In this document: positions 1 to 6,370 of the stretch, piece by piece | Layout of the letters: the number at the start of each line of letters is the position of its first letter | Position numbering within the stretch: position 1 is the first letter of the stretch | Source of the DNA: Gemmatimonadota bacterium | GTDB taxonomy: Bacteria; Gemmatimonadota; Gemmatimonadetes; Gemmatimonadales; GWC2-71-9 | Reading direction: 5' to 3' | Assembly (NCBI GenBank): GCA_003221085.1 | Contig: QHUD01000092.1 | Location: 1 to 20,662, forward strand | Length of the DNA: 20,662 nt | Notes under the pieces: model-generated | Databases searched by the model: none | The model's input: only the letters and a program-made list of their open reading frames with translations | What the model was told of the DNA's origin: nothing | Program-made: the position numbers and the translations under genes

Positions 1-20
1 GGTCAGGGCGGCATAGGTGG

Positions 21-75
21 CGAGACGGTAGCCGGGGAGACGGCCAGGCAGACGGCGAGACGGCTAGACGTCGAG
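21..75. repeat. Left inverted repeat of the four-helix-bundle cassette
   Basis: The block is made of degenerate 8-bp units with the core AGACGG, which starts at 23, 38, 50 and 58, with AGACGT at 66. The inner end, agacggctagacgtcgag (58-75), is an 18-bp perfect inverted match to 569-586. Allowing one extra 8-bp unit on this side, the match extends to 46-75 against 569-590. Just inside, 76-86 also pairs with 550-560 at 9 of 11 positions after a further unit is skipped on the right. The two arms therefore behave as long imperfect terminal inverted repeats around the gene at 167-547. Confidence 0.8.
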
Positions 76-104
76 CGGGGGTGAGGTGGCAGGTCGATGC
101 ATAG

Positions 105-143
105 AAAGGACACGGCGCGCGGCGTTTCGGTGCTGTGTCCTTT
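105..143 (+). other. Strong RNA hairpin in the leader of the four-helix-bundle gene
   Basis: AAAGGACAC (105-113) pairs perfectly with GTGTCCTTT (135-143). The stem continues inward to 118/130 with two G-U wobbles, giving about 14 base pairs and an 11-nt loop. It ends 23 nt before the GTG chosen as start. It is not a terminator, since no T-tract follows and the gene lies downstream. A role in translation control or as part of a mobile element's end structure is inference. Confidence 0.6.
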
Positions 144-166
144 GGTCTTGTTGGTACGTTGGATCC

Positions 167-547
167 GTGGCTCCCTATCAATCGCTCAAGGCGTGGCAGC
201 ACGCACAACGGCTTGCAGTCGAATGCGCGAGGGCTGCAAAGGCGTTCCCGGACTACGAACAGGATGCGTTGGCCGACCAACTACGACGCGCCTGCTATAC
301 CGTCGTCCTGAACATTGCTGAAGGAAGCGCCAAGCGAGGCTCCCGGGAGTACCGCAGGTACCTCGACACGGCAAATGGATCACTCGCCGAAGTCGAGACG
401 GCTCTCGGCATCGCGCGTGAGCTAGAATACTTGCAGCCAGCAGAGTTTGGACGCCTCGAGGCGTTGGCTACCGAAACGGGAAAGACGCTCTTCGGCTTGC
501 TCCGAAAGACTACCGAGGCGGCTAAGCGCTCTCCTGCCCCCTTTTAG
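167..547 (+). CDS. Four-helix-bundle protein, S23/23S rRNA IVP family
   Basis: This 126-residue protein fits the small four-helix-bundle family (S23, or 23S rRNA intervening-sequence protein; TIGR02436/PF05635 type), usually about 120 residues. Diagnostic stretches are YQSLKAWQHAQRLAVE at the N-terminus, QLRRACYTVVLNIAEGSAKR in the middle, and SREYRRYLDTANGSLAEVETAL followed by a Leu-rich last helix. The GTG at 167 starts exactly where the family's conserved region begins; the upstream GTG at 86 would add a poorly conserved Cys/Arg-rich stretch running through the leader hairpin. No clear Shine-Dalgarno sequence precedes it. The family is known as proteins encoded in insertions within 23S rRNA genes and, as relatives, next to diversity-generating retroelements; molecular function is generally unsettled. 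It stands alone between inverted repeats, and its codons look less GC-rich than those of mnmG downstream, hinting at separate ancestry. Confidence 0.85.
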   Translation: MAPYQSLKAWQHAQRLAVECARAAKAFPDYEQDALADQLRRACYTVVLNIAEGSAKRGSREYRRYLDTANGSLAEVETALGIARELEYLQPAEFGRLEALATETGKTLFGLLRKTTEAAKRSPAPF

Positions 548-549
548 AC

Positions 550-590
550 CCTAACTCCCGCTAGCCGTCTCGACGTCTAGCCGTCTGCCT
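550..590. repeat. Right inverted repeat of the four-helix-bundle cassette
   Basis: The block reads as strict 8-bp units with the core CCGTCT or ACGTCT starting at 565, 573 and 581. Segment 569-586 is the perfect 18-bp reverse complement of 58-75, and 550-560 is an imperfect partner of 76-86. A direct repeat ctagccgtct occurs at 561-570 and 577-586. The outer edge lies only about 30 bp from the mnmG start, so the repeat may contribute to the mnmG promoter. Confidence 0.8.
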
Positions 591-614
591 AGGCGACTGC
601 TTCTCTCCTATCTT
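585..614 (+). promoter_or_regulatory. Possible mnmG promoter with a very short leader
   Basis: A -10-like TATCTT (609-614) lies 18 bp after CTGCCT (585-590). Transcription would begin within a few bases of the ATG at 622, giving a leaderless or near-leaderless mRNA. The -35-like element falls inside the right repeat arm. Only sequence resemblance supports it, helped by similar arrangements before 2640 (TATATT) and 16034 (TATATT). Confidence 0.3.
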
Positions 615-621
615 TAGCTCC

Positions 622-2490
622 ATGTCGTTTGACTACGATGTGATCGTGGTCGGAGCCGGCCACGCCGGTACCGAGGCAGCCGTGATGGCCGCCCGCCTCG
701 GCGCCCGCGTCCTCCTCCTCACCTCCAACCTCGACACGATCGGTGCCATGTCCTGCAATCCCGCTATCGGCGGGATCGCGAAGGGCACCGTGGTGCGCGA
801 GATCGACGCCCTCGGCGGCATCATGGGGCGCGCGACGGATCGGGCGACGATTCAGTTCCGCATGCTCAATCGCTCCAAGGGTCCCGCCGTCTGGGCGCCG
901 CGTGCACAGTGCGATCGCACGCTGTACCGTCGCGCCGTCCGGTCATTGCTCGAAGCATGTCCCGGCATCGAGCTCACGCAAGGAATGGTCACCCGGCTAC
1001 TCACCGATGGCACGCGCGCCGCTGGCGTGGTGACGGCTGACGGGCGCCGTTTCCGCGCGCGGGCCGTGGTGCTCACCGCCGGCACATTCCTCCGCGGCCG
1101 CATCCATCTCGGTACGGACACCCAGATCCCGGCCGGTCGGGCCGGCGATCAGCCGGCCGTCGATATAGCGCAACATATTGAGGCGCTTGGACTTACAGTG
1201 TCGCGCTTCAAGACCGGTACGCCACCGCGAGTCGACGGCCGCAGCGTCGATTGGTCCAAGGTCGAGCGCCAGGACGGAGACGGCACCGACTACCGCTTCT
1301 CCTTTTATGACCGCGCGGAGTTGCCGCGCCAGGTGCCCTGTTGGATCACGTGGGCCGGCGAAGCCGTGAAGGACATCATCCGGGCGCATCTTCAGGAGTC
1401 GGCGCTGTACGGCGGAGCGATCAGCGGACGCGGGCCGCGCTATTGTCCATCGGTCGAAGACAAGATCGTCAAGTTCCCCGAAGCGAAGCGCCACCAGGTG
1501 TTCCTGGAGCCGGAGGGGCTCGACACGAACGAGTTATATGTGAACGGGCTGTCCACTTCCCTGCCGGTCCCCGTACAGCTCGAATTCCTCCGCGCCGTGC
1601 CCGGTCTCGAGCGGGCGAAGATGACCCGACCGGGTTATGCCATCGAGTACGACTATTATCCCCCCACTCAGCTCACGCCGTGGCTGGAAACGAAGGCGGT
1701 GGAGCACCTGTTCTTCGCCGGGCAAATCAATGGAACGACGGGATACGAAGAGGCCGCGGGTCAGGGTGTCGTGGCCGGGATCAACGCCGTGCGCCGGAGC
1801 GGCGGCGCGGAGCCGGTGATCCTGGGGCGCGACGATGCCTACATCGGAGTCCTCGTGGATGACCTGGTGACCCGGGGAGTGGACGAGCCGTACCGGCTGT
1901 TCACATCGCGCTCCGAGTTCCGCCTGCTACTGCGGCAGGACAACGCGTTGCGGCGACTGGCTCCGCTCGCCGAGCGCCTCGGGCTGCTCACGGCCGTGGA
2001 GCGCAAAGTGGCGACGCGCCGCTTCCAGGAAGAGGAGGAGGTGCTGCGAGCGGCGCGCGCTGCGACGATCACGCCGAGCGCTGCCGCGCCGGTCTTGGCG
2101 GACACCGGCACGACCCTGGGCGAGCCCGAGCGGGTCGCGAGCGTGGCCCGGCGGCCGGGCGTATCGCTGCGCGCGCTGCTCGACGCGGCGGGCGTGACGG
2201 TGACGGCGGAAGAGGCCGCAGTGGTGAGCGCCGGCATCGAGCTCAAGTATGACGGCTACCTGGCGCGCGAGCGGGAGGCAGCGGCGCGGCTGGCCGAACT
2301 CGCGGGGTTCGCGCTCCCGGCAGACCTTCCCTACCTCGAGTTCAAGAGCCTCGCGACCGAAGCGCGGCAGAAGCTCGATCGGATTCGGCCGACCTCGCTG
2401 GCCCAGGCGGCGCGCATTCCCGGCGTGTCGCCCAGCGATCTTCATAATCTCGTAGTCGAAACGGCCCGCTGGCGCCGCCGCGTCGCATAG
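622..2490 (+). CDS. mnmG: tRNA uridine-5-carboxymethylaminomethyl modification enzyme MnmG (GidA)
   Basis: MnmG is the FAD-dependent partner of MnmE; together they install the (carboxymethyl)aminomethyl group at C5 of the wobble uridine in certain tRNAs. At 622 residues it matches the family's usual length. The N-terminal dinucleotide-binding motif GAGHAGTEAA lies at residues 11-20, followed by SCNPAIGGIAKG. Both GidA signatures are present: GPRYCPSVEDKIVKF (271-285) and AGQINGTTGYEEAAGQG (366-382). The C-terminal helical domain reaches PGVSPSDLHNLVVETARWRRR. The ATG at 622 is chosen because FAD-domain homology starts at once; no Shine-Dalgarno sequence is visible, in line with a near-leaderless message. 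It is followed by parS sites and parA, an origin-proximal arrangement, but rsmG, often next to mnmG, is not here. Confidence 0.97.
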   Translation: MSFDYDVIVVGAGHAGTEAAVMAARLGARVLLLTSNLDTIGAMSCNPAIGGIAKGTVVREIDALGGIMGRATDRATIQFRMLNRSKGPAVWAPRAQCDRTLYRRAVRSLLEACPGIELTQGMVTRLLTDGTRAAGVVTADGRRFRARAVVLTAGTFLRGRIHLGTDTQIPAGRAGDQPAVDIAQHIEALGLTVSRFKTGTPPRVDGRSVDWSKVERQDGDGTDYRFSFYDRAELPRQVPCWITWAGEAVKDIIRAHLQESALYGGAISGRGPRYCPSVEDKIVKFPEAKRHQVFLEPEGLDTNELYVNGLSTSLPVPVQLEFLRAVPGLERAKMTRPGYAIEYDYYPPTQLTPWLETKAVEHLFFAGQINGTTGYEEAAGQGVVAGINAVRRSGGAEPVILGRDDAYIGVLVDDLVTRGVDEPYRLFTSRSEFRLLLRQDNALRRLAPLAERLGLLTAVERKVATRRFQEEEEVLRAARAATITPSAAAPVLADTGTTLGEPERVASVARRPGVSLRALLDAAGVTVTAEEAAVVSAGIELKYDGYLAREREAAARLAELAGFALPADLPYLEFKSLATEARQKLDRIRPTSLAQAARIPGVSPSDLHNLVVETARWRRRVA

Positions 2491-2511
2491 GCGCAGGGGC
2501 TTCCGACGCGG

Positions 2512-2527
2512 TGTTTCACGTGAAACT
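2512..2527. promoter_or_regulatory. parS centromere site 1
   Basis: TGTTTCACGTGAAACT contains the perfect palindromic core GTTTCACGTGAAAC and differs from the well-known chromosomal parS 16-mer only at its last base. It is the loading site for the ParB encoded at 3464-4357. The site lies in the mnmG-parA intergenic region and supports an origin-proximal location. Confidence 0.92.
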
Positions 2528-2534
2528 AGGCCGC

Positions 2535-2550
2535 GGTTTCACGTGAAACT
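2535..2550. promoter_or_regulatory. parS centromere site 2
   Basis: This is a second perfect GTTTCACGTGAAAC core (2536-2549), centred 23 bp from the first, or about two helical turns. It ends a few bases before the proposed parA -35 element, so ParB bound here could affect parAB transcription; that regulatory role is inference. Confidence 0.92.
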
Positions 2551-2555
2551 CGCTC

Positions 2556-2585
2556 TTTACGCCGGGGGTACCAAGACCCTATATT
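2556..2585 (+). promoter_or_regulatory. Probable parA promoter
   Basis: TTTACG (2556-2561) and TATATT (2580-2585) are separated by 18 bp and match sigma-70-type -35/-10 elements at 4 of 6 and 5 of 6 positions. The start would be near 2592, leaving an AT-rich leader of about 48 nt. It sits directly beside parS site 2. A second AT-rich candidate, TATAAC at 2609-2614, has a 19-bp spacer from TTGAGC (2584-2589). Confidence 0.45.
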
Positions 2586-2639
2586 GAGCACCTCACGGCG
2601 AATAACAATATAACATATTTGTATGTAAGAACTTAGATA

Positions 2640-3467
2640 ATGTCGCGCGTCATCGCAATCGCCAACCAGAAGGGCGGCGTCGGCAAAACGACGACGGCGG
2701 TCAACATTGCCGCGTCGCTCGCCACCGCGGAGCGCAAGACCCTGCTCGTCGATGCCGATCCCCAGGCGAACTCGACGAGCGGCGTCGGCATCGAGCGCGA
2801 CCGCATCCGCCACTCGCTGTACGACGCGCTCATCGATGGCCGCTCCCTCGCCGACGCTCGCTTCACGCACGTGCACTTCCCCTATCTCGACGTCATTCCA
2901 GCCACGCAGGACCTGGTCGGCGCCGAGCTCGAGCTCGTCAACAAGCAGGGGCGCGAGATCATGATGCGGCGCGCGCTGCGGGATTTCCGCGACCAGTATC
3001 AATTCGTCGTGATCGACTGTCCGCCCTCGCTCGGTCTCTTGACCCTCAACATGCTCACGGCGGCCGACAGCGTGCTGATTCCCATCCAGTGCGAGTACTA
3101 CGCGCTCGAGGGCCTCTCGCAGCTCCTCAACACCGTCAAGCTGGTACAGCGGAATTTCAACCCCGCGCTCGCGATCGATGGCGTGCTGCTCACGATGTAC
3201 GACGCCCGGCTCAATCTCTCGCGGCAGGTGGCCGACGAGGCCAAGGAGTACTTCGGCTCGCAGATGTTCGGCATTACGATCCCGCGCAACGTGCGGCTCG
3301 CCGAGGCGCCGAGTTTTGGGAAGCCGATCCTGTTATACGATGTGCAGTCGGTGGGTGCGAAGAGCTACCTGGCGGTGGCGCAGGAGCTGATCCGGCGCGT
3401 GGAGCACGGCGCCGTGTCCTCCCCCGCCCCGCCCGCCGCTGAACCGCTGCCGGAGGTGCCCGCATGA
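2640..3467 (+). CDS. parA: Chromosome partitioning ATPase ParA (Soj)
   Basis: ParA is a Walker-type ATPase that binds DNA nonspecifically as an ATP dimer and drives movement of ParB-parS complexes. The deviant Walker A box KGGVGKTT is at residues 11-18, with the signature lysine of MinD/ParA ATPases. Walker A' is LLVDADPQAN (35-44) and Walker B is FVVIDCPPS (122-130). The protein has 275 residues, slightly longer than many Soj proteins because of an Ala/Pro-rich tail. The ATG at 2640 starts immediately before the first beta-strand; its ribosome-binding site is weak. The stop codon overlaps the parB ATG in an ATGA arrangement, so translation of the two is probably coupled. Two parS sites lie directly upstream. 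Confidence 0.97.
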   Translation: MSRVIAIANQKGGVGKTTTAVNIAASLATAERKTLLVDADPQANSTSGVGIERDRIRHSLYDALIDGRSLADARFTHVHFPYLDVIPATQDLVGAELELVNKQGREIMMRRALRDFRDQYQFVVIDCPPSLGLLTLNMLTAADSVLIPIQCEYYALEGLSQLLNTVKLVQRNFNPALAIDGVLLTMYDARLNLSRQVADEAKEYFGSQMFGITIPRNVRLAEAPSFGKPILLYDVQSVGAKSYLAVAQELIRRVEHGAVSSPAPPAAEPLPEVPA

Positions 3468-4357
3468 CGGAAACGATCGCAGGTCGCCGTCGGCTCGGCC
3501 GGGGCCTCGAAGCCCTGCTGGGGCCTACGCGCGAGGAAGCCGAGCGCGAGGGCAGCCTGGTCGAGCTGGCGATCGCCGACATCCGCCCCAACCCCTACCA
3601 GCCGCGCCGCGACGTCGACCCCGCCGCGCTCGAAGAGCTCCAGGCCTCCATCCGGAAGGCCGGGCTGCTGCAGCCCGTTGTGGTACGTCCTGTCCCCGAC
3701 GGCAACGGCAATTTCGAGCTGATCGCGGGCGAGCGGCGGTTGCGGGCGTGCCAGGCGCTCGGGTGGGAGAAGATCCCCGCCGTGAAGCGCGAAGTGGACG
3801 ATCGCACCGTGCTGACGCTCGCCCTGGTCGAGAACCTGCAACGCGACGACCTGTCGCCCGTGGACGAGGCGCGCGGCTACGAGCGCCTCCTCGCGGAGTT
3901 CAGCCTCACGCAGCAGGACGTCGCGGATGCGGTGGGTCGCGACCGTTCCACGGTCGCCAATGCCCTCCGCCTGCTGAAGCTGCCGGCGGCGGTCCTCGCG
4001 CTGCTACATGAAGGCGGGCTCTCGGTCGGTCACGCGCGCGCGCTGCTCGCGCTCCAGGACGCGCGCCTCGCGACGTCGCTCGCCAAGGAGGCGGTGGACC
4101 TCGGGTTGTCGGTGCGTGAGGTGGAGGACCGGGTGCGCGGCGGCCGTGCGCCGGTCCGACGCCCGCGTCTGAAGAAGGGAATGGGACAGGCGCCCGAAGT
4201 GCGTCGCATCGAGGACGCGCTGCGCCGCCGCCTTGGCACCGACGTACGGGTGACGCTCCGCGCCAAGGGCAAGGGACAGATTCATCTCAACTTTTATTCC
4301 AACGACGATCTCGCGCGGCTCCTGGAGCTGATCCTCGGCGCGCCGTTCGACGGATGA
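3464..4357 (+). CDS. parB: Chromosome partitioning protein ParB (Spo0J)
   Basis: ParB is the CTP-dependent DNA clamp that loads at parS and spreads along DNA. The N-terminal RRLGRGLEALL resembles the ParA-stimulating segment. The CTP-binding boxes GERRLRA (89-95) and ENLQRDDLSP (123-132) are intact. A helix-turn-helix, LTQQDVADAVGRDRSTVANALRLLK (148-172), should read parS, and the C-terminal 60 residues form the basic dimerisation domain. At 297 residues it has a typical length. It overlaps parA upstream and the M23 gene downstream by ATGA junctions. Its target sites at 2512-2550 are in the same window, so the set looks complete. Confidence 0.97.
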   Translation: MTETIAGRRRLGRGLEALLGPTREEAEREGSLVELAIADIRPNPYQPRRDVDPAALEELQASIRKAGLLQPVVVRPVPDGNGNFELIAGERRLRACQALGWEKIPAVKREVDDRTVLTLALVENLQRDDLSPVDEARGYERLLAEFSLTQQDVADAVGRDRSTVANALRLLKLPAAVLALLHEGGLSVGHARALLALQDARLATSLAKEAVDLGLSVREVEDRVRGGRAPVRRPRLKKGMGQAPEVRRIEDALRRRLGTDVRVTLRAKGKGQIHLNFYSNDDLARLLELILGAPFDG

Positions 4358-5157
4358 CGCAGCGGAAAGATCGCCGCGTCACCATCGTCGTCCACACCGA
4401 TGGAGACCTCGCCTCGCGCCAATACCGGGTCCCGCTGTTGGCGTTCGAGGCCGGGAAGTGGGGCGCACTCGTCGTGGGTCTGTTGATCGTGCTGTTCTTC
4501 GCCTTCGCCGGACCAATCGGTCGCGCGGCGGCCCGCGTGCCGGGTCTCGAGCGCCAGGTGGCGCGGCTGGAGGAGGAGAACAGCCGGGTGCAGCAGCTCG
4601 CCGCGGCGCTCAACCGCGCCGAGACGAACTACCAGGAGCTGCGCGCGATGCTGGGTGTGCGGGCGCCGCGGGAAAAGGGAGCGGCAGCCCCGACCGGGGA
4701 CCTCGTCCGGGCGGTAGCGGTACGGGCCCGTCCTCCATCGGCGCCGTTGCGGTACGAGCCGGGTCCGGCGGAGCCGACGCACTGGCCGCTCGACGTCCCG
4801 GGCTTCGTCACCCGCGGCCAGGTGCGGCCCGGCGATGTCGCCGAGTCGCATCCGGGCATCGATATCGCAGTGCCCGCGGGCACGCCGGTTCGCGCCGCCG
4901 GCGGCGGGTCGGTCGAGGCGGCGGGCACCGACCCCGCGTACGGACTGTTCGTGCTCTTGCGGCATTCGAGCGCGTATGAAACGATGTATGGTCACGCCTC
5001 GCGCCTCCTGGTGCGTGAAGGCGACTCGGTGCAGGCGGGGCAGGTGATCGCCCTCTCCGGCAACTCCGGGCGATCCACGGCGCCGCACCTCCACTTCGAA
5101 ATCCGCCGCGAGGGCAAGTCGCTCGATCCCCTCACGGTCGTGAAACAGGAGAATTGA
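4354..5157 (+). CDS. Membrane-anchored M23 (LytM) peptidase
   Basis: This is a periplasmic zinc endopeptidase of the LytM family, expected to cleave peptidoglycan cross-links or to act on the cell wall. A cytoplasmic basic N-terminus is followed by one membrane helix at about residues 37-53 and a coiled coil at about 62-98 (LERQVARLEEENSRVQQLAA). The catalytic domain spans roughly 160-260. Zinc and active-site motifs are complete: HPGID (H166, D170), YGHAS (H214) and HLHFE (H245, H247), so it is predicted active rather than a degenerate activator. It has 267 residues. The start overlaps the parB stop (ATGA), placing it in the par operon, and the bactofilin ATG follows 1 nt after its stop. That position suggests coupling of wall remodelling with segregation or cell shape. 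Confidence 0.9.
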   Translation: MTQRKDRRVTIVVHTDGDLASRQYRVPLLAFEAGKWGALVVGLLIVLFFAFAGPIGRAAARVPGLERQVARLEEENSRVQQLAAALNRAETNYQELRAMLGVRAPREKGAAAPTGDLVRAVAVRARPPSAPLRYEPGPAEPTHWPLDVPGFVTRGQVRPGDVAESHPGIDIAVPAGTPVRAAGGGSVEAAGTDPAYGLFVLLRHSSAYETMYGHASRLLVREGDSVQAGQVIALSGNSGRSTAPHLHFEIRREGKSLDPLTVVKQEN

Positions 5158-5158
5158 C

Positions 5159-5459
5159 ATGGCGATGTTCACCGAGAAGGGGCAGGGTGGTGGGCTCGAG
5201 TCGGAGTCCGGGCTATCCATCATCGGAACCGGCATGCGCGTCGTGGGGGACATCAGCGCAGACGGTGTCGTGAAAATCGAAGGCACGGTGGTCGGCACGG
5301 TGCGCGCCGGCCGGCAGGTCCTGGTCGGGAAGGGCGGGGAAGTCGAAGGAGACGTGATCTCGCGCGGAGGGAGGCGAGATCAACGGGGTCGTGCGCATGG
5401 GCGAAGCCGCGCTCGAAGCGGAGACGGTGGAGAAGGCCGGGGCGCAGCGGTCCTACTAG
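5159..5459 (+). pseudogene. Bactofilin, frameshifted
   Basis: Residues 1-69 read as a bactofilin: SIIGTGMRVVGDISADGVVK, then IEGTVVGTVRAGRQVLVGKG and GEVEGDVISR, the short beta-helix rungs of this polymerising cytoskeletal family. After R69 the frame turns into Arg/Gly-rich sequence that would run to 5530 through a terminator hairpin. Skipping one base (G5366) restores a sensible end in the next frame: EGGEINGVVRMGEAALEAET and then a stop at 5457-5459. EGG-NG-V-M is a usual last bactofilin rung, so the join may also hide the loss of some middle rungs; the repaired product has only about 99 residues. A real mutation, a programmed shift or a sequencing/assembly error are all possible. The ATG is 1 nt after the M23 stop, so it is the last gene of the par operon. 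Confidence 0.7.
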
Positions 5460-5470
5460 ACGCGCTAGAT

Positions 5471-5510
5471 ATCCACACGCTCGCACTTCCGCGTGTGGAT
5501 TGTTTATCTC
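5471..5510 (+). terminator. Probable intrinsic terminator of the par-bactofilin operon
   Basis: ATCCACACGC (5471-5480) and GCGTGTGGAT (5491-5500) form a perfect 10-bp stem with a 10-nt loop, followed by a moderately T-rich tgtttatctc. It lies 11 nt after the repaired bactofilin stop. The T-tract is imperfect, and the stem also resembles two inverted DnaA-box-like sequences. Confidence 0.6.
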
Positions 5511-5617
5511 TATATGCAGTAGTGCTTTAGGTAACCTTGTGGTGTGGGAATCTCGCCTCACTGTCGATAATCTGGTGAGACAATGTCTCCATGCTGTAAC
5601 CAGACGTGACAGGCTCC

Positions 5618-6370
5618 ATGGAGCTCACCGCGCTGGTTTCGTACTTGGATGGGTACCTCCAGGTCGCAGATGTGCCGGACGCTCCCGCTGCGGTCAACGG
5701 GCTGCAGGTCGCGAACGCGGGGACAGTGAGTCGTGTGGCCGCGGCAGTCGATCTGTGCGAAGCGACGGTGCGCATGGCGGCGGAGCAGGGGGCTGACTTA
5801 CTGCTCGTGCACCACGGCCTGTTCTGGGGCGGGCTCCAGCCGCTCACCGGGCGCGCGTATCGGCGCGTCGCGGGACTGATCGCGCATAACATCGCGCTCT
5901 ATAGCGCCCATCTCCCACTCGATCTGCATCCCGACGTCGGCAACAACGCGGTGCTCGCGCGCCAACTCGGCGTCTCGCTCCGTGGCGAGTTCGGAGAGGA
6001 ATTCGGCGTGCGGATCGGCCGTTGGGGAGAGATCGACGTCTCGCGGCACGCCCTGGAGCGCCAACTGGCGGCTCTCACGGGCAGCGCACCTCGGCTGATG
6101 GCGTTCGGCCCGGAGCGGGTGCGCCGCGTGGGGATCGTGACGGGCGCGGGCGGGTCGATGATCGCGCAAGCCGCCGCTGCCGGCCTCGACACCTTCATCA
6201 CCGGCGAGGGTCCCCACCACACGTTCTTCGACGCCGAAGAGTTGAAGCTGAACGTGTTCTACGCAGGGCACTACGCCACAGAGACGGTGGGGGTCAAGGC
6301 GCTGGCCGGGCACCTGCACGATCGGTTCCACCTGCCGTGGACGTTTCTCGATCACCCGAGCGGTCTGTGA
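5618..6370 (+). CDS. NIF3/DUF34 family dinuclear metal protein (YbgI/YqfO-like)
   Basis: The protein belongs to the Nif3-like (DUF34) family, which binds two metal ions and is often annotated as a GTP cyclohydrolase 1 type 2 homologue; its real reaction is not settled. Metal-binding elements are visible: VHHG (H65, H66), HLPLD (H98, D102) and GHYATE (H218, E222). At 250 residues it is the short form without the extra PII-like domain. The ATG at 5618 is preferred over GTG 5606 because homology begins at once (ELTALVSYLDGYL). The stop overlaps the next gene's GTG. Upstream (5511-5617) lies a possible -10 GATAAT at 5566-5571 without a convincing -35 element. Confidence 0.9.
   Translation: MELTALVSYLDGYLQVADVPDAPAAVNGLQVANAGTVSRVAAAVDLCEATVRMAAEQGADLLLVHHGLFWGGLQPLTGRAYRRVAGLIAHNIALYSAHLPLDLHPDVGNNAVLARQLGVSLRGEFGEEFGVRIGRWGEIDVSRHALERQLAALTGSAPRLMAFGPERVRRVGIVTGAGGSMIAQAAAAGLDTFITGEGPHHTFFDAEELKLNVFYAGHYATETVGVKALAGHLHDRFHLPWTFLDHPSGL

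Noticed and set aside
21..75. The AGACGG array as a CRISPR
   Set aside because: The units are only 8 bp and degenerate, with irregular short spacing, no unique spacers of CRISPR length and no cas genes.
86..166. Longer start (GTG 86) for the four-helix-bundle gene
   Set aside because: It would translate the leader hairpin into a Cys/Arg-rich stretch, while family similarity starts at GTG 167.
5469..5502. Two inverted DnaA-box-like sequences (ATATCCACA and TGTGGATTG)
   Set aside because: Each departs from the TTATCCACA consensus (one and two changes), there are only two, and both form the arms of the terminator stem.
5366..5530. Reading the bactofilin straight on to the stop at 5530
   Set aside because: The added tail is Arg/Gly-rich, then crosses the terminator hairpin, whereas the next frame gives a normal bactofilin ending.
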